A stretch of DNA of 51,747 nucleotides, taken from positions 1 through 51,747 of the forward strand of contig JAJEAG010000095.1 of assembly GCA_022824265.1 (NCBI GenBank), given 5' to 3'. Of the stretch, positions 1-8,460 are shown in pieces. The number at the start of each line of letters is the position of its first letter. Position 1 is the stretch's first letter. The stretch comes from Candidatus Poribacteria bacterium (GTDB lineage: Bacteria > Poribacteria > WGA-4E > WGA-3G). Made by a program: the position numbers and the translations under genes. Below the pieces are notes generated by a model, which was not told the DNA's origin, did no database searches, and was given only the letters and a program-made list of their open reading frames with translations.

Positions 1-288
1 GTGTGGCGGTTTCGATGTCGTATCACCATTTCTACGTAAGCCAAAGAAACCTTGCCAAGACTTGAAATAACGCTCACGCACAGATTGAATACTTTGAGAA
101 TGTAGAGGTTGTGTTTTACATAACTTCTTATCCATCCACAACTCACACGCTTTGGAAGTCGTTCTATACCCGTGAGCATAGTTCCACATCTCTTTCAACT
201 TCAAACATTCATTCCACACAGACGCTGAAGCCGCATTCAAATCGTCTAACTCAACTGATGAGGCTAACTTGTATTTGTAGGTAAGCAT
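1..288 (-). CDS. tnpB: IS200/IS605-family TnpB, N-terminal part (cut by window edge)
   Basis: Reverse-strand reading gives 96 residues that run off the window with no stop. It opens MLTYKYKL, has VWNECLKLKEMW near residue 25 and LHSQSIQSVRERYF near residue 62, followed by a K-P-P segment. This is the N-terminal arrangement of TnpB/OrfB (IS605, IS1341 group), the RNA-guided nuclease encoded by these elements. The RuvC-like and zinc-finger parts lie outside the window, so activity cannot be judged. No tnpA is visible upstream. A second in-frame ATG at 306 would add six residues, and both ATGs are preceded by AAAGG about nine bases away, so the start is ambiguous. The family call is firm; whether the copy is intact is unknown. 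Confidence 0.85.
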   Translation of the reverse strand, partial: MLTYKYKLASSVELDDLNAASASVWNECLKLKEMWNYAHGYRTTSKACELWMDKKLCKTQPLHSQSIQSVRERYFKSWQGFFGLRRNGDTTSKPPH

Positions 289-330
289 TGTAACAGCCTT
301 TAGCATTGTAATAGCCTTTGGTATCGTAAC
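285..330. repeat. 18-bp tandem repeat over the tnpB start
   Basis: Two near-identical 18-base units (285-302 and 303-320, differing at two positions) are followed by a partial third (321-330). Read on the minus strand, each full unit contains AAAGG, then about nine bases, then ATG. The tnpB translation-initiation region is therefore duplicated in frame. Confidence 0.75.
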
Positions 331-389
331 CGATAGCATACTACAAATACACGAAAAACTCAAGAGTTTTGATAGAACAAGGAACTTAG

Positions 390-432
390 CCGTGTCTACA
401 TCCCAAACCTAAAGGATTCGGTTTTGACACGG
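390..432. repeat. Two-step hairpin upstream of tnpB, possible IS605 element end
   Basis: Arms CCGTGTC (390-396) and GACACGG (426-432) pair perfectly. Inside them AAACC (405-409) pairs with GGTTT (420-424). The hairpin lies about 100 bases upstream of tnpB. IS200/IS605 elements are recognised through hairpins near their ends, so this may be the left-end structure. That role is an inference, because the other end is outside the window. Confidence 0.45.
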
Positions 433-509
433 AACGTTTGATAACTTTCTGTAGTTTACATTCATTTGATGACTTTGACTCATAATATAATACATGCTAA
501 AATGAAATT

Positions 510-860
510 ATGAAGATAATTGAAGAACGAGAAGCGTGGATTCATACACACTTTATCTTAGATAGTTATTACATTACAGAACAAGAACAGAGACAGATTT
601 CTCTTAGTGTTGAACCAGAGTTAATGCAACTCGGTATACAGTACGGACTGACATACAATATAGCACCGTCAAAACATCAGGCAATTGTCGTTTTAGAATG
701 TATTCCATTTGATCCCATCAAAATAATAATAAAAGATATAATCAATGAAGTCATCAAGGATTTCCCAGTTAGGCATCCAGAACAAAGGAATACTGTTACG
801 AATATCACTGTTAAAGATATGGATATTGCAGAACATAGTAAATCCGATTCGATCCCATAA
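510..860 (+). CDS. Hypothetical protein, 116 aa
   Basis: No family is recognised. The product is small and mixed alpha/beta in appearance, with no signal peptide or membrane segment. A hydrophobic strand (QAIVVLECIPF) lies near residues 58-68 and an Ile-rich stretch near 71-83. There is no clear Shine-Dalgarno sequence before the ATG; a TATAAT at 486-491 suggests a very short or absent leader. The next gene starts 24 bases downstream on the same strand, so the two may be co-transcribed. It lies next to a TnpB element and could be a passenger gene. Coding status rests on an open frame of unbiased composition and is only moderately supported. Confidence 0.45.
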   Translation: MKIIEEREAWIHTHFILDSYYITEQEQRQISLSVEPELMQLGIQYGLTYNIAPSKHQAIVVLECIPFDPIKIIIKDIINEVIKDFPVRHPEQRNTVTNITVKDMDIAEHSKSDSIP

Positions 861-884
861 GTTACATATAGGATAAGAGACTAA

Positions 885-1922
885 ATGCGGACACTCATAA
901 CAAGCCTTTGTTTTATACTACTGCTATCAACTGTTAGTACTGCCAAAATCGTATTTAAATCAATCGACGAAGGTTTTACAGGAATGTATGTCATGGACGA
1001 TGATGGCAGCAAGGTAAAACTACTGATTGGTAAATCAGTACCCGGAAATCCACGCTGGTCCCCAGATGGAAGACAGATTGTATTTGATAATTATAACTTT
1101 GATATCAAAGTTGGTCCACAAGGTAGTTACATTTCCATTATGAATGCTGATGGCACAAATATCAGACAGCTTACAAAAACAGATAACGAATCAGCGAATT
1201 ATCCATCATTTTCACCTGATGGCAAGCAAATTCTTTATTCAACATCTCATAAAGACAAGCAACGTAGCATAAATACTTTAGATTTAGATAACGGTGAGAT
1301 TAAGGAGATTGCTCATGTCAAGGCAAGTTCTCCAAATTGGTCACCTGACGGCAAACAAATTCTTTATTCTACTCATCCGTTCGGTGGTGATACTGGTGGT
1401 AATATTTGGATAATGGATGCGGATGGTAACAATGTTCGTAAACTCTTGCCAGATCCAGAGGATGGTCAGAGGATTTTACGGACAATACCCAGATGGTCAC
1501 CTGATGGTAAACAGATTTTGTATGCACAATCTGAATATGAATTACAGCAAGTAGGTAAGATTGTGGTTGAGATCCATAAGGCTCATCGATATATGATATG
1601 CAATCAAAACGGGGAGAATATTCTTGAGTTGGATGTTCCAAAGAATTGGAAACCTATGGGTGTTGACTGGATGGATGACGGTGAATCCGTGGTTATATCT
1701 ATGCGAGAAATTGAACTAAATAAACTTAATTTTGTGGAGTTACTTGACTATCATATCTATAAGTACCACATTGCTACAGAAAAACTGACCGAATTGACAA
1801 ATCCCGAAGTGGGTGGTTATGAGGTAGATTGGGTAAGTGGTGATGCGTTGTCGGTCTCTCCAAATAACAAGATTCCAACCAGTTGGGCAAAGATAAAGTT
1901 AGTTTCCACGAAACCTCATTAA
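885..1922 (+). CDS. Secreted TolB-like beta-propeller protein (PD40 repeats)
   Basis: The 345-residue product has an N-terminal signal peptide (hydrophobic residues 4-19, cleavage likely after STA). At least four PD40/WD40-like blades follow, marked by SPDG-[RK]-QI near residues 58-66, 107-115, 152-160 and 203-211. Such propellers are found in TolB and in many exported proteins of unknown role, where they act as protein- or sugar-binding platforms. It is not the cell-envelope TolB itself: there is no TolB N-domain and no tol-pal neighbours. The last 24 residues carry a tail (LSVSPNNK, then TSWAKIK) that recurs in the LamG protein at 8461-9261. Function is unknown beyond a likely extracytoplasmic location. 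Confidence 0.8.
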   Translation: MRTLITSLCFILLLSTVSTAKIVFKSIDEGFTGMYVMDDDGSKVKLLIGKSVPGNPRWSPDGRQIVFDNYNFDIKVGPQGSYISIMNADGTNIRQLTKTDNESANYPSFSPDGKQILYSTSHKDKQRSINTLDLDNGEIKEIAHVKASSPNWSPDGKQILYSTHPFGGDTGGNIWIMDADGNNVRKLLPDPEDGQRILRTIPRWSPDGKQILYAQSEYELQQVGKIVVEIHKAHRYMICNQNGENILELDVPKNWKPMGVDWMDDGESVVISMREIELNKLNFVELLDYHIYKYHIATEKLTELTNPEVGGYEVDWVSGDALSVSPNNKIPTSWAKIKLVSTKPH

Positions 1923-2015
1923 AATTAATTGGATATCCTGCAACAAAGGAGTTAGGAACCTTGTCTACCGCATCGGGAAAGTATATATAATTCGCTATAA
2001 AACAGGCACTGGAAA

Positions 2016-3368
2016 TTAGTGTCCAAGACCTGGTCCTGTGAGTATTTGTGTTCCAACAGTGCCATCTGTAATGTTGAATATTTCAGGATATTCTTCTCTC
2101 CAACCGTCATTTGCGCTTGGGCAGAATTGACGAGCGTTTCCCTCAATTGCTGTCACACTACGAATACGCGCAGCCAGTCCCGCAGAATGTAAGAACGATG
2201 TCCCTGGACAGGTTAAATCCTGTACAGCCAAAAACATATTGTATTCTTGTGCAGCTGCCCCCATCAGCAATGCTTGCGATTGTCCTTTACATGCCTTTAG
2301 TGCTACCCCAGAATACCCCTGTTCACGGGCTAATAGCAAGGTTTCAAAGTCGGTAAGTGATTCATCAATTACTACAGGTTTTATCTCAGCAGCCTTATGC
2401 ATCTTATTTTCAGGATGTGCTTTAAGATCGCGGTCGGTAGGTTGCTCAATATATGCAATACGTTCAAAAGCGTGTCTATCACCCTCCTGTATCCTATTCA
2501 AGAATTCCAAGAGGTATTCCACATCTTGACATGTTTCGTTGAAATCAGCGGAATAGTGCCATGTGTTGACACCACGTTTCGCCTGTGCTTCTGCTGTGAC
2601 CTGATCAATAGAGAGGACACGTGCAACGTCCCACTCCAAATCGTCTCCATTTAGTTTAATTTTTAAGTGAGTTAATCCATCAGCGAGGATCCACTCTGGT
2701 AGTGTTTCAGGTAATCCATCATTGAGTCGTTCTGAAATATCATCATCTGTTAGAGGATCTAATGCCCCGACGAGGTGATAGATTGGCATGTTGGGTTGAG
2801 GATGTCGTGTCGTATACTGGTCAAGATATTTTCCTGTGAAGTTGCTATCAAGAAAATGCGATAGATCCGACTGGATATAGTCTTCGTCTAATCCATTGTA
2901 ACTATTGATACCGTTTGCTTTTCCAAACCCATCATGAATGGCAGCGTCAATTGGACTTGTCGTAACAACGGTACATAGTTTTGGTATCGGTGATGTGAGT
3001 TGCATCTCCTGAGACAACTCGTCTGCAATTTGTAAAAAAGCCGGTTCAAGTACATCAGAAAGTTCAAGCGGGTGTGCACAAAGGGTACAGTCGCTTGCTG
3101 CATCAACTGCTAATTCTGCGAGATTTTTCATTGCAGCGAGACTTTGGTCAAACGGAACGTAGCGGGGTGGAAATGCCCAGACGTTGCCAAGCGGGGTAGA
3201 ACCCATTCCCTCTGCTTCTTTTCCATCATGTGTTTGTACTCGCATCCAGACATTAAAGAGAACGCAATGATCTGTGGGTACACCGCCGAACTTAAGTGGG
3301 GTACGATATTGATGCTCTTCAAAATCAAATTGAACATCAAGGATACGGATATCTGTTGGTTTTGGCAT
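2016..3368 (-). CDS. Enolase-superfamily (mandelate racemase/muconate lactonizing type) protein
   Basis: The 450-residue product keeps the active-site plan of the superfamily. A lysine motif (KIKLN) sits at about residues 236-240. The three metal ligands are D275 (SADFNE), E308 (IEQP) and D335 (VIDES), and K358 follows in ALKACKG. These enzymes abstract the proton alpha to a carboxylate with Mg2+ bound, typically in sugar-acid dehydration, epimerisation or lactone cycloisomerisation. At 450 residues it is longer than the usual 350-400, with extra sequence between residues 75 and 180. The substrate cannot be read from sequence. It is convergent with the upstream propeller gene and lies on the same strand as the oxidoreductase at 3735-4901, which suggests shared carbohydrate metabolism. 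Confidence 0.85.
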   Translation of the reverse strand: MPKPTDIRILDVQFDFEEHQYRTPLKFGGVPTDHCVLFNVWMRVQTHDGKEAEGMGSTPLGNVWAFPPRYVPFDQSLAAMKNLAELAVDAASDCTLCAHPLELSDVLEPAFLQIADELSQEMQLTSPIPKLCTVVTTSPIDAAIHDGFGKANGINSYNGLDEDYIQSDLSHFLDSNFTGKYLDQYTTRHPQPNMPIYHLVGALDPLTDDDISERLNDGLPETLPEWILADGLTHLKIKLNGDDLEWDVARVLSIDQVTAEAQAKRGVNTWHYSADFNETCQDVEYLLEFLNRIQEGDRHAFERIAYIEQPTDRDLKAHPENKMHKAAEIKPVVIDESLTDFETLLLAREQGYSGVALKACKGQSQALLMGAAAQEYNMFLAVQDLTCPGTSFLHSAGLAARIRSVTAIEGNARQFCPSANDGWREEYPEIFNITDGTVGTQILTGPGLGH

Positions 3369-3550
3369 ATTTTCTTTCCTCTTTTAAATTTTCCTTATCA
3401 TCTGGATTTTTCGTTGTAATTTGTCTTGATTAGGTTGGCGTTAAGGTGCCTTATATTTTGGGTCAGTAAAGTATTTTGATCCATCAATTTGATGAATACG
3501 CCACTCACCTGACCTTTTAGTGAGTAATTTATGTGTGGTACCAAAAGAAT

Positions 3551-3673
3551 AGCGAGGCACAGAGACCTCGCTCTAAAGTAAATGAAGAAATCGTTTGTAT
3601 ACTATAACCATCTCTGTCAATTTAATGAGATTTCAAACGGTAGATGCAGAATACAAAAGCCGCATCTACCGTT
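3551..3673. repeat. Pair of dispersed hairpin repeats in the 3369-3734 gap
   Basis: The 366-base gap between two minus-strand genes holds two inverted repeats. The first is AGCGAGG (3551-3557) with CCTCGCT (3566-3572). The second has 12-base perfect arms, AACGGTAGATGC (3636-3647) and GCATCTACCGTT (3662-3673). The second shares the CTACC end of the hairpins found at 18.6, 28.9 and 46.1 kb. Neither is followed by a clear T-run on the minus strand, so they read as dispersed repeats rather than terminators. TAAATTGACACCTTA at 3711-3725 matches element ends seen at 39.6-40.3 kb. No gene is seen in the gap. Confidence 0.7.
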
Positions 3674-3734
3674 ATTATTTTCGAGATATGTAGCAAAATA
3701 CCTTACCTTAAATTGACACCTTATGAAACTTCTA

Positions 3735-4901
3735 TTATATACCTATGTGGTCGTTGATTTCCTTCTGGTAGCCTTCCAGTTCACAATTCTCTATTTCAGC
3801 GATTGTTACTGGTCGACCCCAATATCCGGATTCATAGACAGCCATACAGATTGCTTCGGATTTCATTCCTTCAACAGCGTCCACTTCGGGTTTTCCTCCG
3901 TTGCGGATGGCATCTGCGAAGTATTTCAATTCAATAGCAACCGTATCACCCATTCCTGCGGGGAAGTAGTATTCCTTCTCGTCCTCGCTGAGACTATCCA
4001 TGAATTCTTTTTCCAAATCACCATTTGCAATTGCTTCGCCGCCACGTGGCACTAAACCTCTTCCCCAATCAAGTGCGCCTTCACTTCCGTAGACAGTGTG
4101 TTGACCGAAGCCGTGTCCAGGTGCAGATCCGACCCATGTCCATTGAGCCGTAACGCCTTGTTCAAACTTGATTGTTGCGATCATGGCATCTTCCACATCA
4201 ACGGAATAGCCTCCTTCACGTTCACCTACATTGTCATAGCGGAAAGGTTCATAAGCTTTGTTTATGGCATAAACTTCTTCAGCTTCCAAGCCGAGTATGT
4301 ATCGCATGAGATCGGTGAAATGTACGCCGCCATCTAATGCCCAACCTCCACCAGCATCCATTTTGAAGTTACGCCATCCCCATTTTCCTAAAGCCTCGCC
4401 TACCTCAATCCAGAAGAACATACGTGGTTCACCGATACGTCCTTGAGCAATTACCCAACTACGTGTGCGTTGTATACGTGCCAAACGATAGTTTTCTGCT
4501 ACGGAGATGATTCTATCATTTTCTTCTGCTGCATCCATCATCAGTTTACATGCACGCATTGTAATACCAAAAGGCTTCTCTAAGATAACATGTTTACCTG
4601 CTTCCAATGCTGGTACGGCAAGGACGTGATGTGCACTATGTAGTGCACAAATATCAACAGCCTCTAAATCGGGGTGTTTCGTAAGCATTTCGTCAAGGTC
4701 TGTATAGACAGCAGGCTTAGTGCCACCTTGGAATTCGTGTGCCTGATTCGCACGTGCCTCGGCTCTTCCTTTATCTAAATCACACGCAGCGACAATATCA
4801 TAATCTCTCAACTCTTTCGACCACATTTCACGATAACCGTTCATATGGGCACCGGACATACCTCCACATCCGACTAAACCCATTTTAATTCCTTCTGCCA
4901 T
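3735..4901 (-). CDS. Gfo/Idh/MocA-family NAD(P)-dependent oxidoreductase
   Basis: The start at 4901 is chosen because GGAGG lies just before it at ideal spacing; an upstream in-frame ATG at 4925 lacks this. The 388-residue product begins with a Rossmann fold (GLVGCGGMSG, residues 8-17). It has the family's EKP catalytic/nicotinamide motif at 108-110 and the D190-GGVH194 segment expected for the catalytic His. Members oxidise or reduce hydroxyls of sugars, inositols or sugar acids. The substrate is not identifiable. Such genes are highly expanded in Poribacteria-like and Planctomycetes genomes, often with enolase-superfamily and ThuA-like genes, both of which are present here. Confidence 0.9.
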   Translation of the reverse strand: MAEGIKMGLVGCGGMSGAHMNGYREMWSKELRDYDIVAACDLDKGRAEARANQAHEFQGGTKPAVYTDLDEMLTKHPDLEAVDICALHSAHHVLAVPALEAGKHVILEKPFGITMRACKLMMDAAEENDRIISVAENYRLARIQRTRSWVIAQGRIGEPRMFFWIEVGEALGKWGWRNFKMDAGGGWALDGGVHFTDLMRYILGLEAEEVYAINKAYEPFRYDNVGEREGGYSVDVEDAMIATIKFEQGVTAQWTWVGSAPGHGFGQHTVYGSEGALDWGRGLVPRGGEAIANGDLEKEFMDSLSEDEKEYYFPAGMGDTVAIELKYFADAIRNGGKPEVDAVEGMKSEAICMAVYESGYWGRPVTIAEIENCELEGYQKEINDHIGI

Positions 4902-4925
4902 GTATACCTCCTTCGGCACTTCCAC

Positions 4926-5438
4926 TTACATTTAGGATGTGATCCATCCACTCCTGTCAAAATTTCTTATTTCTATGTGGAATTGTATAGAATCTATGAT
5001 TAGATGTCAATATTTTTTCTTTAAAGTATGCGTACCATATATGCAAACGCTAATATTTTATGTTTGAGAAGTAATCTATATCAATTTTGAATGTGGTAGA
5101 ATGAGCGTTTGGTATTTAGTGGGTTATGTGGTTTTAGGGATTATGTTTTCGTATCGCGGGTTGTCTAAATCTCGGGTTTCTCGGATTTTTGGATATGTTC
5201 CCTCCCTAACAAACCTCAGTTCTAAAAAATACTCCCTATTAACTTCTCTAATAATGCTAACCTTGCTAGCTTGGCAGAGTAGGTCAAATTGGCAGACTAA
5301 AACGTTGATAAAACTATATAATACTTGTATTTAGATGGTTTTCCATCGGCACGAAAATTGCCTTAGTATTGTCTATGTTAAGTGGAATAAAGTTTTGCGG
5401 AAACAACGTAAATACATATCAATAACTTTAAATATTAA
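4926..5438. other. Intergenic, nothing convincing
   Basis: About 510 bases between the oxidoreductase and the decayed gene ahead of the TIR gene. The only open frame (5101-5334, 77 codons) lacks a ribosome site and has low-complexity, unprotein-like composition. No RNA gene or repeat was recognised. Confidence 0.5.
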
Positions 5439-5674
5439 ATCCGCTCACTATCTGAGCGATTGTCCAAATCTACGAATGAATGCAGAAAGCCAGATTATTT
5501 GGAGGAATTAGAAATAACAATAGAGAAGCTCTGTGAATATTTTCCAGTTAAAGATAACTCTTCAGAAAACTATGACTGGTTTGTAGAACTAATGCATTGA
5601 ATACATGGAGTGATTGAAGGTATAATCCCTGAATCAGGTATTATGTAAATGATGAAGATTTACCTAAGAATTAA
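5439..5674 (+). pseudogene. Decayed small gene ahead of the TIR gene
   Basis: An open frame from 5439 to a TGA at 5598-5600 reads as real, charged protein sequence (LEELEITIEKLCEYFPVKD, then NYDWFVELMH). It has no ATG; the first possible start is TTG at 5460. Beyond the TGA the same frame continues sensibly as IHGVIEGIIPESG. After a frame change near 5640 it ends [10 protein letters not shown] with TAA at 5672-5674, 17 bases before the TIR start. Two lesions in otherwise protein-like sequence point to a broken gene of about 78 codons. Its family is not recognised. Because it sits directly upstream of the TIR gene it may once have been part of the same module. It could also be chance open sequence. 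Confidence 0.35.
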
Positions 5675-5691
5675 CACGGAGTAATTACCAA

Positions 5692-6360
5692 ATGGCTAGA
5701 AAAATTTTTGTTTCCTATAAACATAGTGATGATAGCGTTGAACCCATTAACGACGAAACTACTGCCCGTGCTTACGTTGATGAGTTAATTGAACTATTTG
5801 AAGATGATGAAATCTATAAAGGAGAGGGCGATGAAGATTTGAGTGAATTCAAGGATGAAACTATTGAAACTCATCTAAAAGATAAGATATACGACAGTAG
5901 TATAACGCTTGTTCTAATTTCACCTAATATGAAAAATAATTTTGAAAACGAATCTGATCAATGGATTCCTTGGGAAATTTCATATTCCCTAAAAGAAATC
6001 ACCCGGAATGAGCGTACAAGCCAAACAAATGGTCTGTTAGCAGTTGTTTTACCAGACTCAAATTCATCATATAGTTATTATCTTGAAGAAGACACCTGTT
6101 CTTTGTGTCACTGCACAACCTTACATACCAATAAATTGTTCCAGATATTACGAGATAATATGTTCAACATCAAGGAACCAGAATATAATGATTGTTCAAA
6201 TCATCTGCTCACTAATCCTGTGTACACCGGAAACTCCTGTTACATCCATTCTGTGAAATGGATTGATTTTATAGATGGTATAGATACTTATCTTGAAAAA
6301 GTAGAAGAAATTAGAGATAATAAAGATGATTACAACATCACAAAAATAGTGAAAGATTAA
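5692..6360 (+). CDS. TIR-like domain protein (DUF1863 / ThsB-type)
   Basis: The 222-residue product begins [11 protein letters not shown] (residues 4-14), the first strand and loop of a TIR fold. It continues with [13 protein letters not shown] (68-80) and [10 protein letters not shown] (91-100), where E95 sits where TIR enzymes carry their catalytic glutamate. This layout matches the MTH538/DUF1863 TIR-like family that includes Thoeris ThsB, which makes an NAD-derived signal on phage infection. A region with four Cys/His residues ([10 protein letters not shown], 136-145) is unusual and could bind metal. GGAG lies nine bases before the ATG. The neighbour 112 bases downstream is a small membrane protein rather than ThsA, so a signal-plus-membrane-effector module is possible. 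No phage-defence activity has been shown here. Confidence 0.8.
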   Translation: MARKIFVSYKHSDDSVEPINDETTARAYVDELIELFEDDEIYKGEGDEDLSEFKDETIETHLKDKIYDSSITLVLISPNMKNNFENESDQWIPWEISYSLKEITRNERTSQTNGLLAVVLPDSNSSYSYYLEEDTCSLCHCTTLHTNKLFQILRDNMFNIKEPEYNDCSNHLLTNPVYTGNSCYIHSVKWIDFIDGIDTYLEKVEEIRDNKDDYNITKIVKD

Positions 6361-6472
6361 ATTATGAGTCAATTTGCTCTCAAAATGATATTGACAAATT
6401 CACCTATAACTTGTAGAGTTTAATTAACTATGAACAATCAGATTGCAAGATATGGTGAAGGAGGAAAGATCT

Positions 6473-6883
6473 ATGAATGGCATCGAAAAAGTTGTAAAGC
6501 ATTTGGAGATGACACAAGCCGTTATTAACCGCTTGGGACGTAACAGTTTTCTCTTAAAAAGCTGGAGTATGACAGTACTTGTTGCAGCAATGGTCTTAAT
6601 CGCCAGAGAAAACCTGCAAAATTCATATTTTGTCTTGGCACTTTTCCTGCCTATCGTGGGATTTTGGATTTTAGATGGTTACTTTCTCTGGCAGGAACGT
6701 CTATTCCGATATGTCTACGATGATATCAGAGAACAAACTGACACCGATTTTAAGATGGATCTCGGCAGGCACAAAGACAAATCGAAGAGTAGTTGGATAT
6801 CCGCTATTTTTTCGGTCACGCTAATCATTTTTTATCTGATAGAAGTTCTTTTTGTGGGTGCAATTGCCTATTTTTCTAATTGA
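6473..6883 (+). CDS. Small three-helix membrane protein, putative TIR-associated effector
   Basis: The start at 6473 is chosen for the strong AAGGAGGAA at 6458-6466; an ATG at 6443 lacks one. The 136-residue product has an amphipathic N-terminus and hydrophobic segments near residues 27-45, 52-73 and 109-134. Between the second and third lies a conserved-looking cytoplasmic loop (LDGYFLWQERLFRYVYDDIR). From memory, proteins of this pattern (HLE..QAVINRL.. NSFLLK.WS) are widespread and unannotated, and often sit beside TIR-like genes. Its position after the TIR gene suggests a membrane-disrupting or channel-forming effector, by analogy with SLATT-type and other transmembrane effectors. That function is inferred from context only. 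Confidence 0.65.
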   Translation: MNGIEKVVKHLEMTQAVINRLGRNSFLLKSWSMTVLVAAMVLIARENLQNSYFVLALFLPIVGFWILDGYFLWQERLFRYVYDDIREQTDTDFKMDLGRHKDKSKSSWISAIFSVTLIIFYLIEVLFVGAIAYFSN

Positions 6884-7216
6884 TATGGATTTTTTTGAGG
6901 CATGTATTTTAATATAAGACCTAAAAAACATCCTTGCAATGATCACACCTCCACAACCATAGTGATGCAACAGAAAACGCCCTCCATGAAGAACTTCCTT
7001 CGAAAACAATTGATAATCAACGCAAATTGTGGGTGTGCTTATTTCATCTGTTTTACTTAGAGGTAGATACCATGTAGGGTTATAGAGCCAATATTACCAT
7101 TGAGGATTTCCTGAGGTTACAAATAATCAATCAGCGTAATCCGTGCAATCCGTGTAATCCGCGATTCTGAAATGAAGAAAATACCATTGTAAAGTGTACT
7201 GATATAGGAGAGTGAT
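6884..7216. other. Intergenic with a 9-bp tandem repeat
   Basis: No gene is supported in these 333 bases. At 7136-7162 three 9-base units occur in tandem (GTAATCCGT, GCAATCCGT, GTAATCCGC), followed by GATTC. Similar 9-bp-period strings are known to me from intergenic regions of unrelated bacteria, so this is probably a dispersed short repeat. Confidence 0.55.
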
Positions 7217-8281
7217 ATGAAACTAAAATGGGAAGGGAGAGAGGCATTTGTTCACACAAAACCAGTCAATGAGTTAAATGAGTGGATTCCGCACTTCAAA
7301 AGAGTCCCGTTTAAACTACATAATGGTGGTACCAACAAATACCTTGACAATATAATTCGTCAAGCTCTCAGCACTGATGGGGAATTTGTTAAAGACCGTC
7401 AGGATATACCAGTGTGTACCGCTACGAAACAATACCGTCTCTTTCAACATCACGATGTATTCAAAGCATTGGTTAATGTATTAGATTTGTATGTTGCAGA
7501 TATACATTCTCAGGATGCAACGTTGAAGATTAAAGATTATGGTGAATCAATGTGGGTCAGTTTTACCTTAGCAAACTATCAATTAAATGAAGCGGAACGA
7601 TTTCCCTTTATGCTGGAAGTTAGTGGATTAAACACAATCGGAGCAGGTAAAGCCTTAGATATTCGGTTAAGCTGGTATGAGCCTACATACAAAACTCGAT
7701 TTCCTTACGGGATGTTGTCCTCACAGGAGGTAAACTTCAAAAAAGAACATCGTAAAAAGGTTAATGAATTGGACTCTGATACATTTACTACAGATATAGA
7801 GGCATTTTTACTTAAACATCTGGAACAAATTTCAAGAGAACGCGAGTTCTATAGACGTTGGATAACAGCTGAGGTAAGCCAAAACACATTGGCGCGTTGG
7901 ATAAATACTGCTGTTGAAGATAAATGGAATTACCAGATGGCAGCAAGCGTATACAACATCGCTATTAACGGATATGATATACAAGTTAAAAATTCAGAAA
8001 AGATAATAGATTTAGATATTGAAACTAAAAAAAGAGAAAAGATTCCACCCTCAGAACTAACAGAATATTTCCCCGATCCACATTATTTTGTATGGACAGA
8101 TCGCGCACCGGAAAAATTTGCCCCAGTGAAAAATGCGTTTGATGTGAGTTTGGTTCTGGGTTGGGTGTTAAGTCGACAACATACAATTACGAATCAACTT
8201 AAATGGGTGGACATTCCGGAACTAATGGAAAAATTGGTTGCTGCGGATGAAAGCCTTCGTTTTTTGATGCAGAAGTCTTAA
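7217..8281 (+). CDS. DUF932-like / phage-plasmid-type protein, 354 aa
   Basis: GGAGAG lies seven bases before the ATG. The product is soluble, with no signal peptide. Residues around 75-95 (TKQYRLFQHHDVFKALVN) and 150-165 (LNTIGAGKALDIRLSW) resemble the blocks of DUF932, a family encoded by phages, plasmids and genomic islands whose function is poorly known. The match is loose and made by eye. The first 30 residues and a lysine-rich segment near 265-275 (IETKKREK) have no recognised counterpart. It follows the TIR/membrane pair on the same strand after 333 bases and could be island cargo or an unrelated mobile-element remnant. Confidence 0.5.
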   Translation: MKLKWEGREAFVHTKPVNELNEWIPHFKRVPFKLHNGGTNKYLDNIIRQALSTDGEFVKDRQDIPVCTATKQYRLFQHHDVFKALVNVLDLYVADIHSQDATLKIKDYGESMWVSFTLANYQLNEAERFPFMLEVSGLNTIGAGKALDIRLSWYEPTYKTRFPYGMLSSQEVNFKKEHRKKVNELDSDTFTTDIEAFLLKHLEQISREREFYRRWITAEVSQNTLARWINTAVEDKWNYQMAASVYNIAINGYDIQVKNSEKIIDLDIETKKREKIPPSELTEYFPDPHYFVWTDRAPEKFAPVKNAFDVSLVLGWVLSRQHTITNQLKWVDIPELMEKLVAADESLRFLMQKS

Positions 8282-8358
8282 TAAAGTTCTCTTATTCCCT
8301 CCTACTAAAAATCTCACAGATTTTACAATTTTCATATCCACCACTCCCAATCATTCCA

Positions 8359-8387
8359 TTGACTAAAAATCCTTTTTTTGATAGGAT
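8359..8387 (+). promoter_or_regulatory. Sigma-70-type promoter for the LamG/beta-lactamase cluster
   Basis: TTGACT at 8359-8364, a 17-base spacer and TAGGAT at 8382-8387. It lies about 70 bases ahead of the LamG start and would transcribe the same-strand genes that follow. Confidence 0.45.
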
Positions 8388-8460
8388 AGACTCACTTAGT
8401 TCTATCGTTCAGGAAAGCAGTTTCATGATTGCTATCTATTAAATAAAAGGAGAACGAAAC

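Noticed and set aside
3723-4055. 110-codon open frame antisense to the Gfo/Idh/MocA gene
   Set aside because: Shadow of a well-supported gene on the other strand, with a Cys/Phe-rich translation typical of antisense frames.
5101-5334. 77-codon open frame between the oxidoreductase and the TIR module
   Set aside because: No ribosome site, odd residue composition and no recognisable pattern; most likely chance in AT-rich intergenic DNA.
5692-6883. A complete Thoeris system
   Set aside because: The TIR protein is ThsB-like, but no ThsA (SLOG/Sir2 or TM-macro) is present, so only a Thoeris-related candidate module is claimed.
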